From assembly GCF_900016645.1 (NCBI RefSeq), contig NZ_CDGJ01000002.1: DNA of 64,000 nt. One strand, written 5' to 3'. The stretch is from Acididesulfobacillus acetoxydans. GTDB lineage: Bacteria > Bacillota > Desulfitobacteriia > Desulfitobacteriales > Desulfitobacteriaceae. Each line of letters opens with the position of its first letter. Position 1 is the first letter of the stretch. The translations under genes and the position numbers were made by a program. The notes under the pieces were generated by a model that worked only from the letters and a program-made list of their open reading frames with translations, did not search any database and was not told the origin of the DNA. Shown here piece by piece: positions 34,281-42,893 of this stretch.

Positions 34281-34453
34281 CTCACGATTGGATGAACGAG
34301 GGTAGAAAGCCTGCCAAGGGAATTCATGAAAAGACGAATATGTGCGAGCAGAGCTTAATTTGTGGAAAGGGTGAGAGGGAGCCAGGGGAAACAGTTGGCG
34401 GATGGAGAACGAGCAAATCCTAATTTTGTGGAAAAAGTGGGGTAGGGTGTAGT

Positions 34454-36145
34454 ATGAAAATGGCAGAGAGAATGTGGTGGAAAGAAGCAGTGGTGTATCA
34501 GATCTACCCCCGCAGTTTTATGGACAGTAATGGTGACGGAATTGGCGACCTGAAAGGGATCCTGGCAAAGTTGGATTACCTTAAGTGGCTGGGGGTTGAT
34601 GTCGTTTGGTTCAGTCCCATCTATGAGTCACCCAATAATGATATGGGGTATGACATCAGTGACTATCGTTCCATCATGGCTCAATTCGGAACCATGGCTG
34701 ATTTCGACAGGCTGCTGTCGGGTTTGCATCAACGGGAGATGAGGCTGGTGATGGATCTGGTGGTCAACCACACTTCAGACGAACACGAGTGGTTTCGCCA
34801 AGCGCGGGCAGCGAAAGACAATCCTTACAGGGATTATTATATTTGGCGCCAAAAGCCCAATAACTGGTCGTCCTTTTTTGGCGGTTCGGCTTGGGAGTTG
34901 GATGAGAAAACGAATGAGTATTACCTGCATCTTTTCTCGGCCAAACAGCCTGACCTCAACTGGGACAATCCGCGGGTGAGAGCGGAAATCCATGATCTGA
35001 TGCGCTGGTGGCTTGACAAGGGGGTTGATGGTTTCCGCATGGATGTCATCGGCTGCATTTCCAAAACCCCCGGCTTGCCCGATGCCCCCGAAGGCGGGAA
35101 ATTAGCCTGGGGAGGAGCCTTTTTCCTCAATGGGCCTCGTGTGCACGAATATCTGCGGGAGATGAATGCCGAGGTCCTATCCCATTATGATGTGATGACC
35201 GTGGGGGAGACGCTCTCCGTCACCCCGAAGGAAGCTTTGGAATATACGGGATTTAACAGGGCAGAATTGAACATGGTTTTTCAGTTTGAGTTGATGGATA
35301 TTGACAGCGGCCCGGGCGGCAAGTGGGATGTCCGGGATTGGCAGGTCAGTGAGTTTAAGAGGATTTGCAGTCGCTGGCAAAGAGAACTATACGGCCGGGG
35401 CTGGAACAGTCTCTACCTGAACAATCATGATCAACCGCGTATGGTCTCCCGCTTTGGCCAGGACGGGAAGTATCGTGTGGAATCGGCTAAGATGTTAGCC
35501 ACGCTTCTGCATACCTTGCAGGGTACCCCTTTTATTTATCAGGGTGAAGAAATCGGGATGACCAATGTCTGCTTTGAGCGGATCGAGGACTACCGGGATA
35601 TTGAGACGATAAACTGGTACAAAGAGCAAATGGCTCAAGGGGAGCGGCCGGTTAAGGAGATTATGCGGAGCATCTGCGCCAAGAGCCGGGACAACGCGAG
35701 AACGCCTATGCAGTGGAGTGAAGCGGCTCATGGGGGATTCACTACGGGAATTCCTTGGCTTCGGGTAAACCCGAATTACCGGACCCTTAATGTGGAGCAA
35801 GAGAGAGCGGATGCCGATTCCGTCCTCAACTATTATCGCCGGCTGATTCGTTTCCGCCGGGAAAACCCGGTTGTCGTCTATGGCGATTACACGCTTCTTG
35901 AGCCTGAGGACGAGACGGTCTATGCCTTTACGCGCCGGTTGGGTGAAGTGTGCCTTTTGACCGTCTTAAACTTTACGGCCGGTGAGCAAACTTTTGCCTC
36001 TCCTTCCGGGCTTTTACCGGATAATCTGCGGCTGGTCCTGTGTAACTACGCGGGCGGGGAGACATCCGTCGGGCCGACCCTGCATCTGCGCCCGTATGAG
36101 GCCCGGGTCTACCTCACGGCGGCTGGGTCTGCAGACGGCGTATGA
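34454..36145 (+). CDS. GH13 alpha-glucosidase (oligo-1,6-glucosidase/trehalose synthase-like group)
   Basis: This 563-residue cytoplasmic GH13 enzyme releases glucose from the non-reducing end of alpha-1,6-linked (or 1,4-linked) oligosaccharides. The signature regions are present: DLVVNHTSDEH, nucleophile D197 in GFRMDVI, acid/base E252 in TVGETL and D326 in NNHDQPR. The V in region II (MDVI) is the form typical of alpha-1,6-specific members. ATG 34454 has a G-rich ribosome site. It closes the locus and is followed by a good terminator. It would finish the degradation begun by the GH66 enzyme. Confidence 0.93.
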   Translation: MKMAERMWWKEAVVYQIYPRSFMDSNGDGIGDLKGILAKLDYLKWLGVDVVWFSPIYESPNNDMGYDISDYRSIMAQFGTMADFDRLLSGLHQREMRLVMDLVVNHTSDEHEWFRQARAAKDNPYRDYYIWRQKPNNWSSFFGGSAWELDEKTNEYYLHLFSAKQPDLNWDNPRVRAEIHDLMRWWLDKGVDGFRMDVIGCISKTPGLPDAPEGGKLAWGGAFFLNGPRVHEYLREMNAEVLSHYDVMTVGETLSVTPKEALEYTGFNRAELNMVFQFELMDIDSGPGGKWDVRDWQVSEFKRICSRWQRELYGRGWNSLYLNNHDQPRMVSRFGQDGKYRVESAKMLATLLHTLQGTPFIYQGEEIGMTNVCFERIEDYRDIETINWYKEQMAQGERPVKEIMRSICAKSRDNARTPMQWSEAAHGGFTTGIPWLRVNPNYRTLNVEQERADADSVLNYYRRLIRFRRENPVVVYGDYTLLEPEDETVYAFTRRLGEVCLLTVLNFTAGEQTFASPSGLLPDNLRLVLCNYAGGETSVGPTLHLRPYEARVYLTAAGSADGV

Positions 36146-36223
36146 GCTGAGACAGCCGGCCTGTTGCCTAGGAACAGCAAGGTGTAAACTCCTCAGGATA
36201 AGAAAGCGGTTAAATCGCTTAAT

Positions 36224-36250
36224 CCGCCCTTCCCGCAGGGCGGGTTTTTT
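36224..36250 (+). terminator. Terminator after the glucosidase gene
   Basis: CCGCCCT pairs with AGGGCGG around a 6-base loop and is followed by six Ts (36245-36250). Confidence 0.9.
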
Positions 36251-36424
36251 CGTCCTATCAGATTGGTCGAACTGCGGAGTCAATCGGAAACAGAAGTCGG
36301 CACGTGAAGGATGTGCCTTTTTCATTTTCCACAGGTATGTTATAATTAAAGGAAGGAGGTATTACCACCATAGACCTTGTGGCGTGAATAAGGAGAGCGG
36401 CAGGCGTGTTGGCTGCCAAGGGGT

Positions 36425-36454
36425 ATGACTCCTAATGACTCCTAATGACTCCTA
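36425..36454 (+). repeat. Three tandem copies of a 10-bp unit
   Basis: ATGACTCCTA is repeated three times exactly, followed by a partial unit. It lies upstream of the FadR-type regulator. Confidence 0.9.
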
Positions 36455-36535
36455 TTGACTTCGTTAGCGGGTAGGTCGCCCGACATGAAATTTCCGCAGG
36501 TCAACAAGAAAAACTGTGAAAAGGCTGGTGTAGCG

Positions 36536-37267
36536 ATGTTTGAGCCTATCAAGACGATCGGCAATCTTACGGAAAGCGTCGTCAATGCTATTATTCAACG
36601 TATTAACAATGGTGAACTTCAACCGGGAGACAGGCTTCCACCCGAGCGGGAACTGGCCGCTATGTTGGGAGTGAGCAGGACGGTGGTTAGGGATGCCCTC
36701 AAGACATTGGCAGGACTCGGTATTGTGACCATCCGCCACGGTATGGGCGCTTATATCAATACCGTGACCGATGAAGGGTATATGTCAAAGCTGGCTTCTT
36801 TTCTGCAGATTAATAAAGGTACGATTGACGAACTGTATAAGGTGCGGCAAGTCCTGGAAACACAGGCGGTGATTTGGTGTACGGAGAGTGCTTCGGATCA
36901 CGATATCAGCGAGCTGCATGAGATTGTGGAGAGAGCGGGTAAGGTGAGAGAAGGGGATGAATCCAAACTTGAAGCGTTGGACGCGGAATTCCATCTAAAG
37001 ATCTGCGAAGCAGCCGGCAACCGTGTTCTCATGCGCCTGATGCTCAACCTCTTGGATTTGCTCGGGGAAAACAGAGCACGTACTCTTCTCGTTCCGGGGC
37101 GGCAGCAAAAATCTGTTGATGATCATGCGGCCATCTTAAAAGCGATTGAGCGGCGTGATCCGGCAGCGGCCAAAGACAAAATGTCCGAGCATTTGGACGA
37201 TGTCTATAGGGCGATCCAGAATGTGGAGTACCCGGAGACGGAGTGGGAGAACGGGGATGGGGGCTAA
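36536..37267 (+). CDS. FadR-type GntR-family regulator with FCD domain
   Basis: This 243-residue regulator has an N-terminal winged helix (ESVVNAIIQRINNGELQPGD, PPERELAAMLGVSRTVVRDA) and a C-terminal all-helical FCD domain. Its metal-site residues include D and H in DAEFHLKICEAAGN. Regulators of this kind (LldR, PdhR, GlcC) often respond to lactate-like or hydroxy-acid ligands. That fits its place just upstream of the symporter and sulfolactate genes. ATG 36536 gives the family's usual N-terminus; ATG 36485 is possible in frame but has no ribosome site. Confidence 0.9.
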   Translation: MFEPIKTIGNLTESVVNAIIQRINNGELQPGDRLPPERELAAMLGVSRTVVRDALKTLAGLGIVTIRHGMGAYINTVTDEGYMSKLASFLQINKGTIDELYKVRQVLETQAVIWCTESASDHDISELHEIVERAGKVREGDESKLEALDAEFHLKICEAAGNRVLMRLMLNLLDLLGENRARTLLVPGRQQKSVDDHAAILKAIERRDPAAAKDKMSEHLDDVYRAIQNVEYPETEWENGDGG

Positions 37268-37346
37268 GCAGGCAAGGAGGTTCCGTGTCAAAATGTTTTG
37301 AGAAAAGTGCTTGACAGGGAGAAAAGGAAAGGCTATTCTAATGGTA

Positions 37347-37403
37347 ATACCACATACCACATACCACATACCACTACCCCATACCCCATACCACATACCA
37401 CAC
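37347..37403 (+). repeat. Tandem 7-bp ATACCAC repeats
   Basis: About eight ATACCAC or ATACCCC units stand in the 510-base space between the regulator gene and the next gene. No coding frame is supported in 37268-37649, apart from stray ATACCAC-like sequence up to 37510. Confidence 0.9.
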
Positions 37404-37649
37404 GTAATACCCTATGTACCATGAACCCACATATACCACGTCTGCACACCACCCCAGCGAAATGCCACTTACCGATATCAATGTTCTCCCGTAGCGTCCC
37501 ATACCACATATTCCTACAACTCCAAACCGGCTATGTTAGGGGTGATATTTATGCAAGATTAGCGCATAGTTGACTTTTCCCGCAAATCTACATTCTTCCA
37601 AATCCATAGTAAATTAATCCCTATAGTAAATCAATCCTACCATATTGGT

Positions 37650-37678
37650 TTGACAGAAGTTCCCAAGGGCCTTATCAT
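37650..37678 (+). promoter_or_regulatory. Promoter of the symporter-suy operon
   Basis: TTGACA at 37650-37655 and TATCAT at 37673-37678 with a 17-base spacer, about 100 bases upstream of the first gene. The FadR-type regulator encoded just upstream is the likely controller, but no clear operator palindrome was found. Confidence 0.65.
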
Positions 37679-37779
37679 GCCTCTCGTTAACCACAGTTTT
37701 AAGCCGCATCAGTACGCGGACGTTCTCCAGGGCCTTAGTTAGTCAGAAGTTCGGTGCCCTCTCATGTAGGGGTGAGAAA

Positions 37780-38046
37780 ATGGGTAAGGAGTTTGACAGG
37801 AGGTTGAGGTTTATGCGCCGAGCCTTATGGGCGTGGTTTATAGCGGTTGTCTTGATTATATTTTTATACGTGGGAGTTGCCGCTTTGTGGGTAAATAAAG
37901 TCAAACCAACCATTCTAGGTATGCCATTATTGTACACCTGGTTTGTCATAGTGCCTCTGCTTAACCCGATCATACTTGGGGCGTTGTACCTATATGACAA
38001 AAGGCATAATCCCCAAGCGGAGGAGGTGTCAAGCGATGTCCGATGA
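37780..38046 (+). CDS. Small two-helix membrane protein, putative symporter subunit
   Basis: This 88-residue protein has two hydrophobic helices (about 15-37, ALWAWFIAVVLIIFLYVGVA, and 48-70, LYTWFVIVPLLNPIILGALY) and a charged tail. It overlaps the symporter start by 11 bases. Small proteins of this shape (DUF3311/DUF485-like) commonly precede SSS-family symporters and are thought to be accessory subunits. AGGGGTGAG precedes ATG 37780. The exact family is not certain. Confidence 0.75.
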   Translation: MGKEFDRRLRFMRRALWAWFIAVVLIIFLYVGVAALWVNKVKPTILGMPLLYTWFVIVPLLNPIILGALYLYDKRHNPQAEEVSSDVR

Positions 38047-39544
38047 CCTGATACTCGGCACAAGTTTCATAATAGTCTTTGCGGTAACCTTGTTTGGCGC
38101 CGGGGTTGGCAAAAAAAAGAGTACGGATATGGAGGGTTGGTTGGTAAACAATCGTAAGATGGGAACGTTTCTGGTGTGGTTTTTATTGGGAAGTGAGATT
38201 TATACAATTTTTACCTTCGAAGGCTTGGCTGGTTACGCATATATAAACGGAGCCGCCGCATTTTATAACGTTGCTTTAAACGATGTGGCATACGCGATTG
38301 GCTTTATGGTGTTGCCGACGATATGGTTGATCGGAAAGCGTTTTCGTTATGTGACCCAGTCAGACTTTATAGAAGGTCGTTATCAGAGCAAGAATTTAGG
38401 CATTTTCGTCGCTCTCGCCAGTGCTTTGATTATGATTGCTTATATCGACTTAAATATCACCGGTTTATCGGCGGTCATTCAGGTTATAGGCCAGGGTTCT
38501 ATCTCACCCACGTGGGCAGATACAATTGGTTTTTTGGTTTTGGCGGGTGCTGTTTTTTTCGGAGGTATTCGCGGCAACGCATGGCAAGCGGTTATCAAAG
38601 ATGTTTTGATGCTTGTCGCAGTAGTCATTCTCTTCGTGGTCATTCCCATTCGCTATTTTGGTTCCTTTGGCTACATGTATGGTTCGTTTGTGCGGAAAAT
38701 CCCCTCTCACCTGGTTCTACCGGGTGTGTCCAAAAAATTAGGGCCCGTTTGGTTAATTACCACCGTTATACTCAATGCGGTTGGGCAGTGGATGTGGCCG
38801 CAATGGTTCGGGGTTGCGTATACGGCTAAAAGCCCGAGAACTCTGAAATTGCAGGCGGTCTTCATGCCATTCTACCAACTAGTGAAAGTCGCGGTGATCA
38901 CGATAGGCTTTGCCGCCGTTCTAATACTTGGGACATCAAAGCCTGGCAATAACGTGATCATGATGCTGGCGTTGAAGACATTTCCGCAGTGGTTCTTGAT
39001 CCTATTTACGGTGGCGGCCATCTTGGCAGCTATCGTTCCGGCCGGGCCGATCGTTATGACTTCCAGCAGCCTCATGGCCAAGAACGTCGTTCAGGGATTG
39101 AACCCGCGTATTTCCGACACGACGGTGTATAAAATGACCAAGGCCTTGGTATTTCCGATTACCATTATTGCTCTCTTCCTGACGATTGTTGTCCCGTCCC
39201 TAATCGTGTCGATTCTACTTGTGGCCTACGATTTTATCTCACAGCTATTTCCCGCCATCGTACTGGGGGGGCTGTTCTGGAGGCGAGCAACAAAAGAGGG
39301 GGTCTTAGCCGGGATGTTATCGGGTTGGGCCGTTGCTGCCTATCTCGTGTTGACCAAGCACGACCCGATCGGCGGCTGGAATGCAGGAATGGTCGCTTTA
39401 CTCGTGAATATTGTGGTGTTCTGGCTTGTCAGCCTTGCGACAAAGCCGGTGCCGAAAGAGATCCTGACTAATTTCTATCAAGACGCATTTCCTCAGACGC
39501 CTGCCGATCCTTCTCCCAATACCGTGGAAGTAATCGTGGATTAA
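38036..39544 (+). CDS. Sodium:solute symporter family transporter
   Basis: This 502-residue SSS-family protein has about 13 membrane helices. Diagnostic parts are WLVNNRKMGTFLVWFLLG near the N-terminus, GNAWQAVIKDVLMLVAVV, and AAILAAIVPAGPIVMTSSSL, the last carrying the sodium-site serines and threonine. ATG 38036 has AGGAGGTGTC upstream and overlaps the preceding small gene. Being first in line before suyA-suyB-larA-ldh, it probably imports an organic acid such as sulfolactate. Monocarboxylate or proline-like substrates cannot be excluded from sequence alone. Confidence 0.88.
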   Translation: MSDDLILGTSFIIVFAVTLFGAGVGKKKSTDMEGWLVNNRKMGTFLVWFLLGSEIYTIFTFEGLAGYAYINGAAAFYNVALNDVAYAIGFMVLPTIWLIGKRFRYVTQSDFIEGRYQSKNLGIFVALASALIMIAYIDLNITGLSAVIQVIGQGSISPTWADTIGFLVLAGAVFFGGIRGNAWQAVIKDVLMLVAVVILFVVIPIRYFGSFGYMYGSFVRKIPSHLVLPGVSKKLGPVWLITTVILNAVGQWMWPQWFGVAYTAKSPRTLKLQAVFMPFYQLVKVAVITIGFAAVLILGTSKPGNNVIMMLALKTFPQWFLILFTVAAILAAIVPAGPIVMTSSSLMAKNVVQGLNPRISDTTVYKMTKALVFPITIIALFLTIVVPSLIVSILLVAYDFISQLFPAIVLGGLFWRRATKEGVLAGMLSGWAVAAYLVLTKHDPIGGWNAGMVALLVNIVVFWLVSLATKPVPKEILTNFYQDAFPQTPADPSPNTVEVIVD

Positions 39545-39667
39545 AGAAGGGTTTACCACGGAATGCACGCAGGAAAGGTCAACATAATTTAAGGGGCCGT
39601 TGGTTGTCGGTTTAAGCAGTTCTTTATACTGTTTAAATAAAAGCTAAGATGCAAGAGGAGGTTTACC

Positions 39668-39952
39668 ATGAGCAGCCACAAGTTTTTGGTACACGCTGAC
39701 GGGGATAGCGTTGGCGTAGCTATCAGTGAGATCCAAGCTGGGGAAACAGTCACCGGAATCATCATGGATCCCGACCATGAGATCAGGATTCGGTCAAACC
39801 ATGACATTCATGTGGGTCATAAGATTGCCCTAAAAAGCGTCAAAACCGGGGAGCTTGTTATTAAGTATGGTGAAAAAATCGGGAAAGCGACGCAGGACAT
39901 CCAAGCCGGGGATTGGGTTCATGTTCATAATTTAAAGAGTGCGAGGTGGTAA
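39668..39952 (+). CDS. suyA: UxaA-type SAF-domain subunit, probable (R)-sulfolactate sulfo-lyase small subunit
   Basis: This 94-residue SAF-domain protein (KFLVHADGDSVGVAISEIQA, ending DWVHVHNLKSARW) is the small subunit of UxaA-family lyases. Separate small and large genes with these lengths (about 90 and 390) are typical of SuyA and SuyB, which split (R)-3-sulfolactate into pyruvate and sulfite. AGGAGG lies 7 bases before ATG 39668. The large subunit gene starts 3 bases after the stop. Altronate- or galactarate-type dehydratases share this fold, but context and the SuyB-like partner favour SuyA. Confidence 0.75.
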   Translation: MSSHKFLVHADGDSVGVAISEIQAGETVTGIIMDPDHEIRIRSNHDIHVGHKIALKSVKTGELVIKYGEKIGKATQDIQAGDWVHVHNLKSARW

Positions 39953-39955
39953 ACG

Positions 39956-41110
39956 ATGAAGACTAAATTTTACGGCTATCGGCGTGACAATGGCAGGGTG
40001 GGGATCCGCAATTACGTTCTTCTTATCCCGGTTGACGATTTGTCCAATTCCGCTGTGTTAAAAGTGCAGAGCGTTATCCAAGGTACCTTGGCCATCCCCC
40101 ATCCTTACGGACGCCTTCAGTTTGGCGAGGATTTGGAGTTGCACTTCCGGACACTAATCGGCAACGGCGCTAACCCGAATGTGGCGGCTGCTATCGTTAT
40201 CGGCATTGAGCCTAATTGGGCCAAGAAGATTGCCGACGGGATTGCCAAGACCGGCAAGCCAGTGGCTTACTTCGGCATCGAGGGTCAAGGAGAACTGAAA
40301 ACGGTCGAAAAAGCCAGCCGGAAGGCCCAAGAATTCGTGCAATATGCCACGTCCCTGCAAAAGGTGGAGGCAGACCTTTCCGAACTCACGGTCAGCTTTA
40401 AATGCGGAGAGTCTGATACCACGTCCGGTCTGGCGGGGAATCCCACGGCCGGTGTCGTCGGAGACCGTCTGGTAAAAATGGGAGGAACCGTAATTTTCGG
40501 TGAGACGTCGGAAATCACGGGGGCGGAGCATATTTTGGCCAAGCATTTTGCGACTAAAGAGCTTGGAGAAAAATTCTTACAGGTGCATGCCAATTACCTG
40601 AAAATGATAGAACAAAGCGGTGCCGATCTGCTGGGCTCTCAACCCACGCAAGGGAATATTGCCGGCGGGCTCACAACTATCGAAGAAAAAGCCCTGGGTA
40701 ATATACCTAAAGCAGGCACAAGTCCTATTCAAAGTGTGTTGGACTTAGCCTGTGCGCCTGAAGGTCCGGGACTTCACTACATGGACTCATCCTCAGCCGC
40801 CGGGGAATTCATAACCTTAATGGGGGCGGCGGGGGCAGTGCTGCACCTCTTCATCACTGGCCAAGGTAATATCTGCGGCAACGCGATTGTTCCGGTGGTC
40901 AAGATTTCGGCCAATCCCAATACTGTGAAGAATATGGCAGAGCATATTGACGTGGATATCAGCGGGGTGCTAACCAGGGAGTTAAACCTGGAAACCGCTG
41001 CGGATAAGGTTTTGGCTCGTATGATTGAGACCGCTGGCGGACGCTATACAGATACCGAAGCTCTGGGTCATCAAGAATTTATCCTGACTCGTCTTTACGC
41101 CAGCGCCTAA
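39956..41110 (+). CDS. suyB: UxaA-family large subunit, probable (R)-sulfolactate sulfo-lyase SuyB
   Basis: This 384-residue protein matches, from memory, SuyB more than altronate dehydratase. Conserved stretches are HPYGRLQFGEDLELHFRTLI, GANPNVAA, KCGESDTTSGLAGNP, SQPTKGNIAGGLTTIEEKA-like (here SQPTQGNIAGGLTTIEEKA) and MDSSSAAGEF. The cysteines in FKCGESD and elsewhere may bind the Fe-S or iron centre of this family. The reaction gives pyruvate and sulfite. ATG 39956 follows GAGGTGG. In a sulfite-respiring clostridium the released sulfite would be an electron acceptor. Confidence 0.78.
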   Translation: MKTKFYGYRRDNGRVGIRNYVLLIPVDDLSNSAVLKVQSVIQGTLAIPHPYGRLQFGEDLELHFRTLIGNGANPNVAAAIVIGIEPNWAKKIADGIAKTGKPVAYFGIEGQGELKTVEKASRKAQEFVQYATSLQKVEADLSELTVSFKCGESDTTSGLAGNPTAGVVGDRLVKMGGTVIFGETSEITGAEHILAKHFATKELGEKFLQVHANYLKMIEQSGADLLGSQPTQGNIAGGLTTIEEKALGNIPKAGTSPIQSVLDLACAPEGPGLHYMDSSSAAGEFITLMGAAGAVLHLFITGQGNICGNAIVPVVKISANPNTVKNMAEHIDVDISGVLTRELNLETAADKVLARMIETAGGRYTDTEALGHQEFILTRLYASA

Positions 41111-41168
41111 CAGAAAGTGGAACGGAGACGGTAAGGTAGGGCAGTCCGGGCAGTGCGGCTGCAATCCG

Positions 41169-41205
41169 GGCATTAGGGTGCGCGATATTCCCGCACCCTA
41201 ATGCC
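41169..41205 (+). other. Strong hairpin between suyB and the LarA gene
   Basis: GGCATTAGGGTGCG at 41169-41182 pairs perfectly with CGCACCCTAATGCC at 41192-41205 (14 bp, 9-base loop). No T run follows, so it is more likely an RNA processing or stabilising element, or a partial attenuator, than a full terminator. Confidence 0.7.
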
Positions 41206-41384
41206 GTCTCCATTGACAACGGTTTTCTCCGCAAGGACGGAGGTTTAGAGTGGGATTTTTAAGAAGTTGTTAACGAACCGGCAGACTCGATCCCAACGTT
41301 CAGGCGAAGTTCCTTCTACACGTGGCGGAAACAAGGGGTTTTCACTGGGTCGTTGTCGGGATACCTGGGTTAGGGGGAGTTAAG

Positions 41385-42656
41385 ATGTTGATTGAGGTGC
41401 CTTACGGGTACAGGAAAGAAACCGCCGTTTTACCGGATGCTTGCCCGTGTGAATTTATCAAATTGTACGAAGTTGGGCCGCCGGCAAGTGCGAGTCAACA
41501 ACTCGACCGGTGTTTGCAGGCTTTGATCGGGGCGACGGATCTGGACAAACTGAAGCGCTCCCGCACAGTGGCCATTGCGGTGAGTGACATTACGCGTCCG
41601 GCACCCAGCCGCCGGATTCTGGAGGCGTTGCTGCCTTGGCTCAACCTATATGGAATACGCCCAGATAACGTCACGGTGCTGGTGGGGGGAGGACTTCACC
41701 GTCCGGCTAAGCGGGAGGATTTGGATTATATCCTGGGCGAAACCTTCCTTAGCAAGATCAAAAACATTGTGGTACATGATGCCGATGATCAGAAGATGCA
41801 GACCTTTCTGGGGTATTCTCCGCTCGGGACTCCCGTTTATGTCAACAAGTTTTTTGCCCGGGCTGATTTTAAGATTGCCACAGGGGTGATTGATGCCCAT
41901 CAGTTTATGGGATTTACCGGCGGCGTCAAAGGTGCGGTCATAGGTCTGGGTGGACGTCCTACGATTACTGCCAACCATGCCCGGCTCTTCAATCCGGGTG
42001 CCGAGGTGGGACACTTGGAAGACAATCCTGCTCGCCAGGATCTGGAAGAGATCGGCCGTATTATCGGAGTTGACATGGTGGTCAATGTGCTTCTCAATGC
42101 CGAGAAACAAGTGATTAAAGCCGTGGCAGGACATCCCGTCCAGGCTCACCGGGCAGGTGTGGAGTTTGCCAGAGGTGTGCTCGGGGCTGAAATAAGGCCT
42201 GCCGACATTGTCATTGCCTCAGCGGGAGGGTTCCCGAAGGACATCAATATCTACCAAGCCCAAAAAGCTTTGACGATTGCCGCTCACGCGGTGACACAAG
42301 GCGGAACGATCATCTTAGTGGCGGAGTGCAGGGAGGGAAGCGGCGAAGAGAGTTTTGAAAAGGAAATGTCCCTGTATGAGAGCCCGCAAGAGGTCGTGAC
42401 TGCCTTTCAAACTAAGAGATTCACAATCGGACCGCATAAAGCCTTCTTGTGGTCCAAAGCTTTACTCAAAGCCCGGCGGGTCATTCTGGTGTCGGAAAAT
42501 GTGCCTGCGGATTTAGCGAAGAGGCTCATGATAACAGCGGTCCCAAGCCTGCAGGAGGCTGTAAATTTGGCTTTACAGTACTATCCCGGCCACCCGAGTC
42601 TCGCCGTCCTGCCTAACGCTTCCTCACTAATTCCGACTGCGGAGGTCCGGACATGA
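41385..42656 (+). CDS. LarA-family nickel-dependent 2-hydroxyacid racemase
   Basis: This 423-residue protein is of the lactate racemase (LarA) superfamily, which uses the nickel-pincer cofactor. Key residues line up by spacing with L. plantarum LarA: H105 (GGGLHRP; LarA H108), H172 (DAHQFMGFTGG; H174), cofactor lysine K182 (GGVKGAV; K184) and nickel ligand H198 (TANHARL; H200). AGGGGGA precedes ATG 41385. Between suyAB and an Ldh2-type dehydrogenase, it may racemise (S)- and (R)-sulfolactate, since SuyAB uses the R form. Plain lactate or malate racemase is the alternative. Cofactor genes larBCE are not in the window. Confidence 0.85.
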   Translation: MLIEVPYGYRKETAVLPDACPCEFIKLYEVGPPASASQQLDRCLQALIGATDLDKLKRSRTVAIAVSDITRPAPSRRILEALLPWLNLYGIRPDNVTVLVGGGLHRPAKREDLDYILGETFLSKIKNIVVHDADDQKMQTFLGYSPLGTPVYVNKFFARADFKIATGVIDAHQFMGFTGGVKGAVIGLGGRPTITANHARLFNPGAEVGHLEDNPARQDLEEIGRIIGVDMVVNVLLNAEKQVIKAVAGHPVQAHRAGVEFARGVLGAEIRPADIVIASAGGFPKDINIYQAQKALTIAAHAVTQGGTIILVAECREGSGEESFEKEMSLYESPQEVVTAFQTKRFTIGPHKAFLWSKALLKARRVILVSENVPADLAKRLMITAVPSLQEAVNLALQYYPGHPSLAVLPNASSLIPTAEVRT

Positions 42657-42696
42657 CGTTTCTTTCTCAGTTGGGTAACGACTGCCACAAATACAG

Positions 42697-42728
42697 AACC
42701 CCTGAGATCCCTGGAATCGGGGTTCTAT
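42697..42728 (+). terminator. Hairpin after the LarA gene
   Basis: AGAACCCC pairs exactly with GGGGTTCT across a 16-base loop. The downstream bases are AT-rich but without a T run, so it may be a weak terminator. Confidence 0.45.
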
Positions 42729-42748
42729 TAATATGTTCACTGTTAGTG

Positions 42749-42764
42749 TAAAGCGCTTGGCGTT
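42749..42764 (+). promoter_or_regulatory. Catabolite-response-element-like site
   Basis: TGTAAAGCGCTTGGCG contains the AAGCGCTT core of CcpA cre sites upstream of the Ldh2-type gene. One half is imperfect. Confidence 0.4.
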
Positions 42765-42893
42765 ATTTTGTATGTTTAGCTACCGTAATAGCGGGGGCCG
42801 CGAGGCTCTGGAGGGGGCGGAAACTTCAGTTCCCCGAGCTTAGGGGCCTTGAAGGATCGCAAGATTTGCCGAGGGGATTGGGGGCTTACGTCT

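Noticed and set aside
37347..37403. Possible CRISPR array
   Set aside because: The 7-bp units are contiguous without spacers; it is a simple tandem repeat.
39668..41110. Altronate dehydratase split into two genes
   Set aside because: No hexuronate genes are nearby, and the large subunit's conserved stretches look more like SuyB; kept as the main alternative.
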